Assembly (NCBI RefSeq): GCF_902498065.1
Contig: NZ_CABVIR010000002.1
Span: 310,001-374,000 of the forward strand
Source of the DNA: Pseudomonas fluorescens
Lineage (GTDB): Bacteria; Pseudomonadota; Gammaproteobacteria; Pseudomonadales; Pseudomonadaceae
Reading direction: 5' to 3'
Length of the DNA stretch: 64,000 bases
In this document: positions 44,001-51,262 of the stretch, one piece after another
How positions within the stretch are numbered: position 1 is the stretch's first letter
Layout of the letters: every line of letters starts with the position of its first letter
Translations under genes and position numbers: made by a program
Notes under the pieces: generated by a model
What the model was told of the DNA's origin: nothing
Databases searched by the model: none
The model's input: only the letters and a program-made list of their open reading frames with translations

Positions 44001-45767
44001 TTAGTCGAAGATGTCGTCTTTCTGTTTCTCTGCGCTTACTATCAGTTTGTATTTTTGTATTGTGTCAAACAATTCTTGTTCTATTGCTGTTAGCGTCTTC
44101 CATACTGAGCTTTGATCAAAATTGTCGACCATTGCTTTAATGCTTATCTCTAGCACTCCCTTTTTGCTGGATACGGTTTCGCGCGTTGCTTTGTGGATAA
44201 TTCTACTAGATGATTTTTTCTCTTGCTCTCTCATGTTATTAATGATGGCGAAGATGATTTCGTTCGTAAAAAAATGCTGTTTTTCAGATGAGGCGCTTGT
44301 AAATGATCTGAAAGTTGAATTACCAACGCTAATCGTAAAGTCTGGTGCGATGTTGTTTATATATTCAATAAGCGATTCAGGAGTCCTTTTCCTAAGGGTT
44401 TCTGATAGCGCGTCTAAGGCTTGAGGAAAATATTCCAGAATGTACAATTTTCCGTATCTGTATTCATCAATATAGCTGAGAAAGCCTAGGGTCTCCGCCC
44501 ACGAATCGTAGTCTTCCGGTGCTCGACTATAGAATTTTGTGGCGAAATCATCACCTGATGTCTGTATAAAAGAGGCAGCGTGGTACTCCATAATGCTCTT
44601 GTGTAAGAAACTGATTTGCTCAAATCCGTCTTCAAGCATCAAACAAGCCACATTGGTGATGTCTTTTTTAAAGCCTTCGATTTCACAAATAGATGCGGGA
44701 GTGTATTTAAGAGCCCTAGTAAACGATTTGCGAAAGTCGGAGTTTTGAAGGGTTCGGCCGAACCCTTCTTGCAGCGTCATGAAGCAAAAAGCATCGAACA
44801 GTTTTTGTAGTTTTGACGCCGAAAGTTTGCTGTGGTGTTCACGCTCGAAACCAGGTTTATAGCCATCATGCTGAATGAATACAGCGCTGAAGAGTCTGTC
44901 AAAAAAATCAGGAAGTGTCGCGGGTATCTCTGTTTCGACTTGATAAACTCTTACAAGAAGTGTGAGCATTAGCGGGGTTGTGATCACTCCGCGAATATTT
45001 TGTGGTGCGTCTACAATGGCTGACTGGATGTTGAAGCGAGTAATTGGGTCGTGAACTATTTTCCTTAAAAAAGGTTCATAATCTTTGTCTGTAAGTTCAG
45101 CCAATTGATGGACGTGAAATCCCGCTAAGTTTTGTATCGTTTGTGATGGTCGTGATGAAATAACAATTTTTAGATCGTCATGCAGTTTTTGTAGTTGTGA
45201 TATGTTGTATACGGTGCTTTTGATGAATGGCGAAGGTATTTCGTCAAACCCGTCAAGGATTAATACGATTTTGTTTTTGTTGGCTAAGTAGCTGAATATA
45301 TCACTCCCGCCGGGAATGCCTGCCGCATCCATGAAGTCTGTAATTAGATTCGTGAGTGAACGGTCTTGAGAGATCATTCGAAGCTCAATGAATATTGGAA
45401 TAATCCCATTTTCCACGGCAAAGTTACACAGTTGCCGCATTAAAATGGATTTTCCCTGTCCTACAATCCCCTCAATAATTGAGTTTTCGAAGATCAGTTT
45501 TGTCGGTTCTAAATCGCCGAGCCGAGATCGCGTTCTTTTTATTTTTGATGGATAGTAGAAGTCATCTATTAGAATTCCTTTGTCTCTGGACCATACGGTT
45601 TTTACCGTGTTGATTCCAACTATTATTTTCGACAATTTTTTTGCGGAGCTATCAGCTGACCATTTTAGGCGCTGGTCTTTGAATAGGTTTACGCCTTCTT
45701 TTATTATTGGTGCGATAATAGGTGTAAGAGCTTTCGTGAGAGCGCCTAAAGTTATTTCTAATGGCAT
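44001..45767 (-). CDS. NACHT-domain STAND NTPase (bacterial NLR-like)
   Basis: 588 residues from the ATG at 45767, chosen because AAGGG lies 9 nt upstream; an ATG at 45878 has no site. A short N-terminal helical part (residues 1-75, ending TVWSRDKGILIDDFYYPSKI) precedes the NACHT module: Walker A GIVGQGKSILMRQL near 100, Walker B IVLILDGFDEIP near 167, sensor arginine in VISSRPSQT near 205. The C-terminal 300 residues are helical with no recognisable LRR, TPR or effector domain (SFLHKSIMEYHAASFI is the typical winged-helix end of NACHT). Bacterial NACHT proteins of this type are known anti-phage factors. Low GC and AT-rich codons, unlike the chromosome. No toxin domain is visible, so the output is unknown. 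Confidence 0.85.
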   Translation of the reverse strand: MPLEITLGALTKALTPIIAPIIKEGVNLFKDQRLKWSADSSAKKLSKIIVGINTVKTVWSRDKGILIDDFYYPSKIKRTRSRLGDLEPTKLIFENSIIEGIVGQGKSILMRQLCNFAVENGIIPIFIELRMISQDRSLTNLITDFMDAAGIPGGSDIFSYLANKNKIVLILDGFDEIPSPFIKSTVYNISQLQKLHDDLKIVISSRPSQTIQNLAGFHVHQLAELTDKDYEPFLRKIVHDPITRFNIQSAIVDAPQNIRGVITTPLMLTLLVRVYQVETEIPATLPDFFDRLFSAVFIQHDGYKPGFEREHHSKLSASKLQKLFDAFCFMTLQEGFGRTLQNSDFRKSFTRALKYTPASICEIEGFKKDITNVACLMLEDGFEQISFLHKSIMEYHAASFIQTSGDDFATKFYSRAPEDYDSWAETLGFLSYIDEYRYGKLYILEYFPQALDALSETLRKRTPESLIEYINNIAPDFTISVGNSTFRSFTSASSEKQHFFTNEIIFAIINNMREQEKKSSSRIIHKATRETVSSKKGVLEISIKAMVDNFDQSSVWKTLTAIEQELFDTIQKYKLIVSAEKQKDDIFD

Positions 45768-45941
45768 CGATTTATCCCTTCGAACGATGTCAGGTTTAAA
45801 TAGTTTCCGCCCTACACGGGCCGTAATCTCATCAAATACTGGCACGTTGCAATCATTAAAACCAGTTAAGGTGAGCATGCGGCCACGATGATTGGGCGGG
45901 ATGCTCAGTGCCGTCCATTGGGATAGCTGATGGCACTACTC

Positions 45942-46145
45942 TCAACTAAAATCAGTGACCTTCCAGTCGCTTGGGCTTTTTTGCCAAGCAACGATCGAAG
46001 ATTCTCTCCATCCGACTCGTCCTGGTGAAATGAGGACGGGCCGCGGGAACCTACCAACCTTCATCGCACGCCAAATAGTGGAATGTGACAGCGATGTCAC
46101 CGCAATCACATCCCTTTCTCGCATGAAGCGATCCAGTTTACTCAT
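45942..46145 (-). CDS. AlpA-family regulator
   Basis: 67 residues from the ATG at 46145 (ATGGAGC 9 nt upstream). It has the AlpA/MerR-like winged helix: DVIAVTSLSHSTIWRAMKVG, RFPRPVLISPGRVGWRESSI and VAWQ. AlpA proteins regulate or excise P4-like elements. It is 174 bp upstream of the NACHT gene, in the same direction, and overlaps the flank of the phage fragment. Confidence 0.85.
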   Translation of the reverse strand: MSKLDRFMRERDVIAVTSLSHSTIWRAMKVGRFPRPVLISPGRVGWRESSIVAWQKSPSDWKVTDFS

Positions 46146-46204
46146 TGAAAGTTGCTCCATTTTCTGGCCAATACTGCAGCTCTTTTGCTTCTCTGATGGG
46201 GGGG

Positions 46205-46304
46205 GCTAGGTGCATCGATCAACCAAGGCGATCGGATCACGTCCGTGACGCTCGCCGGCAACCAGATGGCCATCCGATGGAAGACGCAATCCGCCGCGCA
46301 GTAG
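46205..46304 (+). pseudogene. C-terminal fragment of a phage gene upstream of gpV
   Basis: The frame has no start (an in-frame TGA lies at 46194) but reads a plausible C-terminus, with INQGDRITSVTLAGNQMAIR then WKTQSAAQ and a stop at 46302. It overlaps the gpV start, as genes do in phage morphogenesis operons. The rest of the gene is missing. Confidence 0.45.
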
Positions 46305-47248
46305 ACCGGCAATTCCCTGAACTGAGTGGCGGTTACCACTTGCCGCGCTTTGGCCGTGTGGTGGCCGTCCCTGATGCGCCTGCAGCGCCTGGACTGTGTG
46401 ACGACTTCCGGCCACGCTTTGGCGTCGACGTCGAAGTGCTGCTGCCGGATGGTGAACCAGATCCGGACCTTCCGATCCTCCACAGCCTGCCGTTACCGGC
46501 ACCCATGGGGGGACAGGAAGCCGGCATGTTCGGCTTCCCCGAGGAGGGCTCCACCGTAGTGATCAGCTTCGCCTACGGAATGCCAAACAAACCCTTTATC
46601 ACGCAGATCCTGCCGCACGGCCTGAGCCTACCCCGGGTGCCGAAAGGCGACCAGGTGTGGCAGCACAGCGAGGCATGCCAGCAGCGCGTCGACGCCGAAG
46701 GCAACTGGCTGCGCCAGACAGACGGGAAAATTCAGGACAAGGCGATCGAGCGTGAAGTCGAAGCCCTGGACAATACCGAGCGCTTCCAGAGTCACACCAG
46801 GACGGTGGACGACCATTCGACCGAGTCAGTGGGCGGCATCAAGAAGATCGAGGCGCTGGGCGCGCTCAAGCTGCTGTCGGGCGGATCCGCGAGTCTGGCG
46901 GCGGTGGACGATCTGCATCAAGCCACCGGTCGTGATTTGAATCTGGTGGTGGGGCAGAAGCACAACGCCACGGTGGGTGGCGACATGCAGGAGAAGATCC
47001 AAGGCTTACGCAAGAGCGCGGCCGGGATCAGCCAGCGGATGCAGGCGCCGAAGACGTGGCTGGGGTCGGAAGGGATCAATGTGTTGCGGGTGTTGGGTGA
47101 CACACTCGATCTGCTCGAGCAGATGGCCAGCGAAATCGCCAGCCACGTCCATGGCTCTGGCCCGGTACCGACCACGGCGGCGGCATTCACCGCTGATGCG
47201 GTGAAAGCTGCTTTGCTTTCTACAACGCTCGGTGGGATCACACTTTAA
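46277..47248 (+). CDS. Phage baseplate assembly protein V-like
   Basis: 323 residues from the ATG at 46277. An OB-fold at RFGRVVAVPD, FRPRFGVDVEVLLPDGEP, LPAPMGGQEAGMFGFPEEGS, TVVISFAYGMPNKPFITQIL is the gpV/gp5 spike-base signature; the later part includes RQTDGKIQDKAIEREV and TESVGGIKKIEALGALKLLS. No other tail genes are present, so the gene is an orphan of a larger phage. It retains the host-like GC of a resident prophage. Confidence 0.75.
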   Translation: MEDAIRRAVDRQFPELSGGYHLPRFGRVVAVPDAPAAPGLCDDFRPRFGVDVEVLLPDGEPDPDLPILHSLPLPAPMGGQEAGMFGFPEEGSTVVISFAYGMPNKPFITQILPHGLSLPRVPKGDQVWQHSEACQQRVDAEGNWLRQTDGKIQDKAIEREVEALDNTERFQSHTRTVDDHSTESVGGIKKIEALGALKLLSGGSASLAAVDDLHQATGRDLNLVVGQKHNATVGGDMQEKIQGLRKSAAGISQRMQAPKTWLGSEGINVLRVLGDTLDLLEQMASEIASHVHGSGPVPTTAAAFTADAVKAALLSTTLGGITL

Positions 47249-47320
47249 ACAGCGTATGGTATCTGGTTTGCTATTCTCGTCGGTCTAATTCCGTAGACTC
47301 TGCCGAAAAGGACATCCAGC

Positions 47321-48196
47321 ATGACGAATAACGAAGAAAAAAGAGATACGTTAAAAGTTTCAGATCTCACTGATCCAGAGTTTCCAGATAGGCAGGAGGT
47401 CGTGGGCAATATGGCAAAATCTATTGCTGTGTTTTTGCAGCGACCAGAAATTCCGGCTTACATAGAGGGTTTCCGAAATGTAATTAATCGAATTGCACCG
47501 CCGGCAATAAAGTTTTTCTCAGAGTTTGGCGAGCTGATTCTAAAGATGCAGGAGGCAGATAAGCTCAGGGCGGAACACTATCCGCGCATTGTAGAAAATT
47601 TAAATTTTCTAGCAGAGAAAACTTGGTTTGTTTCTATGTCTCTGGCGTTGTCAGATTATGAGGGGCTCGCTTTTTCACCTGAAAGAATTGGTAAAAGTGA
47701 GGGGAGTGATAAGGAGTTGGATGATCATTTTATAAGTGTGTATGGCGAGAATTTTGAATATCTAGTATCAGTAATTTTAGAGCAATTCCCTAGTCGGGCG
47801 TTCGCAATAAGTCCCGCGATAGGCGCCCATAATAGGGGGGAGTACGCGCTATCTATCCCTGTTTTTCTTTCCCAAGCTGATGGTATTTTATTGGATATTA
47901 CGTCTGCGGAGCTTTTTACTTCTAGAGGTCATATTTCAAAACATGCACAAAAGCAGATAAGCACGACTGCTCATGAGAGCTGGCATGAATATTTTGATGA
48001 TGCTGCATGGTCGCCTTTAAGCGTTGTTAGGCCAGTTGGTTGGGGCCTGAGGGAACGTCTGGAAGCAGAGTACTTTGGATTCAATAGACACACAGTTATG
48101 CATGGGCTAGATCTAAATTATGCAACTAAGATTAATAGCTTTAAGTCATTTTCGATTTTGTCTTATATTGTTAGTTTGAAAGATAAAGATCAGTAG
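47321..48196 (+). CDS. Putative HEPN ribonuclease-domain protein
   Basis: 291 residues. I do not know the N-terminal 230, which are helical with no signal peptide or membrane segment. The C-terminus contains RHTVMHG (Arg256 to His261), which fits the HEPN catalytic R-x4-H, followed by a helix YATKINSFKSFSILSYIVSL in the arrangement typical of HEPN proteins. HEPN domains cleave RNA in toxin and abortive-infection systems. GC is low and codons are AT-rich. It stands between the gpV gene and the toxin operon, in the opposite direction to the operon. Confidence 0.6.
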   Translation: MTNNEEKRDTLKVSDLTDPEFPDRQEVVGNMAKSIAVFLQRPEIPAYIEGFRNVINRIAPPAIKFFSEFGELILKMQEADKLRAEHYPRIVENLNFLAEKTWFVSMSLALSDYEGLAFSPERIGKSEGSDKELDDHFISVYGENFEYLVSVILEQFPSRAFAISPAIGAHNRGEYALSIPVFLSQADGILLDITSAELFTSRGHISKHAQKQISTTAHESWHEYFDDAAWSPLSVVRPVGWGLRERLEAEYFGFNRHTVMHGLDLNYATKINSFKSFSILSYIVSLKDKDQ

Positions 48197-48291
48197 TGTT
48201 TTTTTTTTTGAATTATTGATATGAGGGCGCCTATGGCGCCTTCGTAATTTGCGTGCGTTAGCATCTGATAAATGGCTGAAAGGACCTATTC

Positions 48292-48406
48292 CTAAGCCGG
48301 GCGGCACCACAATAACTGAATGTATGCGTAGCCTTCAATGTAATCAACATCGCTGCAGAAAGCCTCTTGGAGATCTGAAGGGCTCAAGTCGATTGCTCGG
48401 GACGTG
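48292..48406 (-). pseudogene. Possible remnant frame downstream of the protease gene
   Basis: A startless frame reads SRAIDLSPSDLQEAFCSDVD and continues YIEGYAYIQLLWCRPA before a stop at 48292. The amino-acid mix looks coding, but the source protein is unknown. Part of the 214-bp gap between the HEPN and protease genes, which also holds a weak hairpin GGGCGCC-TAT-GGCGCC at 48224. Confidence 0.25.
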
Positions 48407-48410
48407 ACTT

Positions 48411-49349
48411 TTATCGTTTCTTCTGGCCGCGCAATTTAAGTTCCTTTACTCGTTTTATGACATATTGCTCAAAAAGCTCGTGCTCTTTAAATCCGGGTAT
48501 TCCATCTCTTGATCTGAAAGATCTTAATACGCCTCCGCAGATATCTACTTCTGAAAGATGTTTGTACTTGTCGAAGGCGGATGACATGATTGAGTTTATG
48601 CTGCCGAGTCTGGCTTGCAAGTCCGTTTCTTCGAGGATTTGCGCTAGAATTTCACGCCAGGTTCTAGGGTCAAGCTCTACAATTTCTTTTCCTTTAAATG
48701 TCCAAGCGCAGAATGCCTTGCCATCTATGAAGAACTCTTCAAATTTATGATCTATATCTTTGTATGCTTGTCGAGGGAGAGTGCCTTGTTCATCGTGAGG
48801 CGCGAATCTAGTGCGCTTCAACTGCGATATTGTTCCGTCAACTTCATCAAGTCGCGCACATGCAACCGGAGCATCTAATTCTTTGAATATTTTGTAAAAA
48901 ACTGCTTCTTTTGATGCTCCTGTAACTATTAGGACCTTTCTGAAGAAGTTTTCTACCGAGTCTGACTCGACATACTGCTGTTTCAACCACTCTGTCGGCA
49001 TTAGAAGTTCTGCGGCAAATCTATTAGCCTCTTGCTCCATGAGCCAATAATCTTCATCGTCGGAACCGGGGTTGAGATGTGAAACTACGGTGCCGGTATG
49101 CCATGGGATTACTATATGGCCAACTTCGTGGGCGAGGGTAAAGCGCTGTCGAGTATCGGGATAGTCGCTATTTATATATATTATTGGTCGAGCTTGCTCG
49201 CCAATACCGACTGTTATTCCGTCAGCTTTAAAAGGGAAGCTCCTGAATCTGAGCTCACCATAGCTATTTGCTAAATCTATAAGATCGTAGGGTGGGGTAA
49301 GTCCTTTTCTTTTGAGCACCCTAGCTGCCATCTTTTCCTCTGGGTACAT
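48411..49349 (-). CDS. ImmA/IrrE-family zinc metallopeptidase
   Basis: 312 residues from the ATG at 49349, which overlaps the previous stop as TGATG; GAGGAAGC lies upstream. The zinc site is HEVGH at residues 74-78 with a further ligand in EQEANRFAAELLMP near 107. The last 150 residues (QAYKDIDHKFEEFFIDGKAF, ELDPRTWREILAQILEE) form an extra domain. ImmA/IrrE proteases cleave repressors or antitoxins; there is no helix-turn-helix here, so it works on a partner. It is the last gene of a three-gene toxin operon. Confidence 0.88.
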   Translation of the reverse strand: MYPEEKMAARVLKRKGLTPPYDLIDLANSYGELRFRSFPFKADGITVGIGEQARPIIYINSDYPDTRQRFTLAHEVGHIVIPWHTGTVVSHLNPGSDDEDYWLMEQEANRFAAELLMPTEWLKQQYVESDSVENFFRKVLIVTGASKEAVFYKIFKELDAPVACARLDEVDGTISQLKRTRFAPHDEQGTLPRQAYKDIDHKFEEFFIDGKAFCAWTFKGKEIVELDPRTWREILAQILEETDLQARLGSINSIMSSAFDKYKHLSEVDICGGVLRSFRSRDGIPGFKEHELFEQYVIKRVKELKLRGQKKR

Positions 49350-49660
49350 CAACCAGCTTCCTCTTGCTGTAACCACTCCATAATACGTTTGGCCTCGAAC
49401 GGGGAAGAGGCGCGTGCAGCTAGTGCATAGCGATCGCGGTTGAGCTCCTCATGGAAGCTGATGCCATTTTTTCGTGCAGACAGAATGTATGGAAGCATCG
49501 ATGGGTTTGTAGCCCAGACCGAATACTCTTCCCAACTCATCCCCAAAAATACGTGAAGATCCTGATCTGCGCCGGCCTTGCCGTCATGCCAGTCTTGCAC
49601 GAAATCATCAATCTCGTCGGTCAACACATCGCCTTTCAGGCAAAGCTCAATAAAGTTCAT
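49349..49660 (-). CDS. Small acidic partner protein of the E3-like toxin (candidate antitoxin)
   Basis: 103 residues, acidic: VLTDEIDDFVQDWHDG, LHVFLGMSWEEYSVWATNPS, MLPYILSARKNG. It resembles the hypothetical proteins that often precede ImmA/IrrE genes. The gene starts 9 bp after the E3-like frame and overlaps the protease start. Acidic immunity proteins pair with basic E3 domains, so an antitoxin or immunity role is inferred; it does not resemble the colicin E3 immunity protein. Confidence 0.75.
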   Translation of the reverse strand: MNFIELCLKGDVLTDEIDDFVQDWHDGKAGADQDLHVFLGMSWEEYSVWATNPSMLPYILSARKNGISFHEELNRDRYALAARASSPFEAKRIMEWLQQEEAG

Positions 49661-49669
49661 ATTTATCCC

Positions 49670-49906
49670 CTAATTTGGGTTAAACCGCCGCCCTCTGACG
49701 GGTGGTTTCAAGGTTACTCCCGTTGTGGGACATACCGAGCCCAAGTGATTGCCGCGCTTGTCAAATACTTCAAACTCACCGTGAAGGGAGTCCCATGAAT
49801 AAAAGCGCTGCTCATTGGGGTCAAAAAAATATTGCCTTCCACCCTCGACCTTGTGTTTCTTGAAACTGTCGATAATAGACGGTCTGGGTCGTGCGATACC
49901 GCCCAT
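49670..49906 (-). CDS. Free-standing colicin-E3-like ribonuclease domain
   Basis: 78 residues, ATG at 49906 with AAGGAG. The segment RFYSWDSLHGEFEVFDKRGN then HLGSVCPTTGVTLKPP aligns with the rRNase end of colicin E3 (YEWDSQHGELEGY, HLGSFDPKTGNQLKGP). The E3 catalytic Asp510, His513 and Glu517 correspond to Asp39, His42 and Glu46 here; an Arg-rich end (RGRR) follows. It has no translocation or receptor domain, so it is a cell-internal toxin rather than a bacteriocin. E3 cleaves 16S rRNA in the decoding centre. The first gene of a three-gene operon. Confidence 0.8.
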   Translation of the reverse strand: MGGIARPRPSIIDSFKKHKVEGGRQYFFDPNEQRFYSWDSLHGEFEVFDKRGNHLGSVCPTTGVTLKPPVRGRRFNPN

Positions 49907-49961
49907 CGGTGCTCCTTCGCCATCTCCTACGGTGTACCAGTCCCGGAACCGTTTGTAGGAA

Positions 49962-49978
49962 TGCTATCTGATATAGCA
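49962..49978 (-). promoter_or_regulatory. Palindrome upstream of the toxin operon
   Basis: TGCTAT and ATAGCA with a 5-bp spacer, about 56 bp before the toxin start; on the minus strand a TATAT segment resembles a -10 box. It is a probable autoregulatory operator. Confidence 0.55.
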
Positions 49979-51014
49979 CCTATTGTCTTGATCCGCCCGG
50001 TCAAAAGGGATCATCAGGTGCACGGTCAATTACCTCAGAAAAGCTGTGTTTGATTACGTTCTCGAAATAAAAGGATCTTTGGTAAAAAAAAACTGCGGTA
50101 AAAAAGCACTTATCCCCCTCCCGCCGACGGGCCTTGTGTCCTTTTTTTGTGCAAAACCGGATGTAGTGCAAACGAACCTGCAGCCCAGGCGGGCCGTGGT
50201 GCTCTGCAGGGGATCGGCCATTTCACAGAATGCAAAATTTTGAAGGGAAATGCAGCGCGGTTGCACAGCGGTGCATGGAGCGATCACGGAGAGGGTATTG
50301 CTGGCGTGCCCGGTTTCATTGGGCGAAAACTTTGAAAACGTGGGTTTCGGTGTGTTTTCGGAAACGAGCGCGATCAATTCGAACGAGCAAATGCCGGCAT
50401 TCTCAGAGCAGAAAAAACCTCCACATTCCAAGTGGGGCGGGGCCTGCAGGTTGATTCGGGCTTTTCACGAAATCACCTAGCGAAGGTGAACTGGTCAGTC
50501 CCTTCTTCATGGCCTCGAAAAACGCCACTCAAGGGCGATCGGGTTTTTTTCAGATGGTGGCAGGGGGCTATTTCCGTACCCCCTCCGGGAAAAGGTAATT
50601 TTGGTAACTGGTACTCGCGGCTTGGCTAAGCGCCTTATAGGACGCGGCTTTGAGCAATTACCAGAGAAGGTAATTTAGGGTAATTGAAAAGGTAATTTTT
50701 TTGTAAGTGGCTGATTTTAAATGGTTTTGTAAGGTCAGAACCTTGCCATGCAAAAAGGTAATCTGATTACTAAAAAATTACCCTATTATTACCTTTAACA
50801 GTATGAGCTAACCCATTGATTTTAAAGGCTTCTGGTGGGTCTCAAAAAACCAATTACCAAAATTACCTTTTTCCCATGGGTCAACATAAAACGGGGAGGG
50901 ATGTAGAGCGGGGCTGGCCAGAAGCGTGATGCGCGAATTCTGAGTAACTGTCACTGAAACTGTAACCAGTCTCGCTTGACGCTACCTCGATACCTCTGGA
51001 GGCCTTGAAAATAG
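49979..51014. other. 1-kb gene-free right end of the island
   Basis: No frame here has codon use or a family resemblance that supports a gene; a 125-codon minus-strand frame at 50054-50431 looks random. The left part has a lone AATTACC at 50028; the right part holds the heptamer cluster 50594-50867. It ends at the tRNA-Gly gene. Confidence 0.6.
50594..50867. repeat. Cluster of GGTAATT/AATTACC heptamers (iteron or arm sites)
   Basis: Forward GGTAATT at 50594, 50669, 50679 and 50691; reverse AATTACC at 50656, 50776, 50852 and 50861; near-matches at 50603, 50757 and 50787. Many copies extend to AAAGGTAATTTTGG. They lie 150-420 bp from the right attachment site, so they may bind the integrase arm domain or AlpA, or serve as replication iterons. 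Confidence 0.7.
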
Positions 51015-51088
51015 TGGAGCGGGTGAAGGGAATCGAACCCTCGTTATCAGCTTGGGAAGCTGGAGTAATGCCATTATACGACACCCGC
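51015..51088 (-). tRNA. tRNA-Gly (anticodon CCC)
   Basis: 74 nt on the minus strand, including an encoded CCA. The acceptor stem GCGGGTG pairs with CACCCGC, the anticodon loop is TTCCCAA with CCC, and the T arm is GGGTTCGATTCCC. Positions 51015-51058 are the right copy of the 44-bp integration repeat, so the element restored a full tRNA gene. Confidence 0.95.
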
Positions 51089-51185
51089 TCAGAGCGGCTG
51101 ACTTTGTACCAGATGTGCGCGTGGAAATGAAGTTTTTCTTTGCGCTGGATGGCTTTAGCGCAGGTGAAACAAGACATCGGGCCGT

Positions 51186-51257
51186 GTGACGGTCGTTCGC
51201 GGGCAAGCCTCGCTCCTACAATACGGCGTTAGGCTGCGAAGCTTGCTCGCGATGACG
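51186..51257. repeat. Degenerate REP pair
   Basis: TCGCGGGCAAGCCTCGCTCC at 51191 and GAAGCTTGCTCGCGATGACG near 51238 form a decayed inverted pair. Confidence 0.6.
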
Positions 51258-51262
51258 CTGTT

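Noticed and set aside
49670..49906. Remnant of a full-length bacteriocin gene
   Set aside because: The frame has its own strong ribosome-binding site and operon, and nothing resembling a translocation or receptor domain lies upstream.
50054..50431. A 125-codon minus-strand frame in the island's right end
   Set aside because: No family match, random composition and no ribosome-binding site.
50594..50867. CRISPR array
   Set aside because: The heptamers are too short, occur on both strands and have irregular spacing; no cas genes are present.
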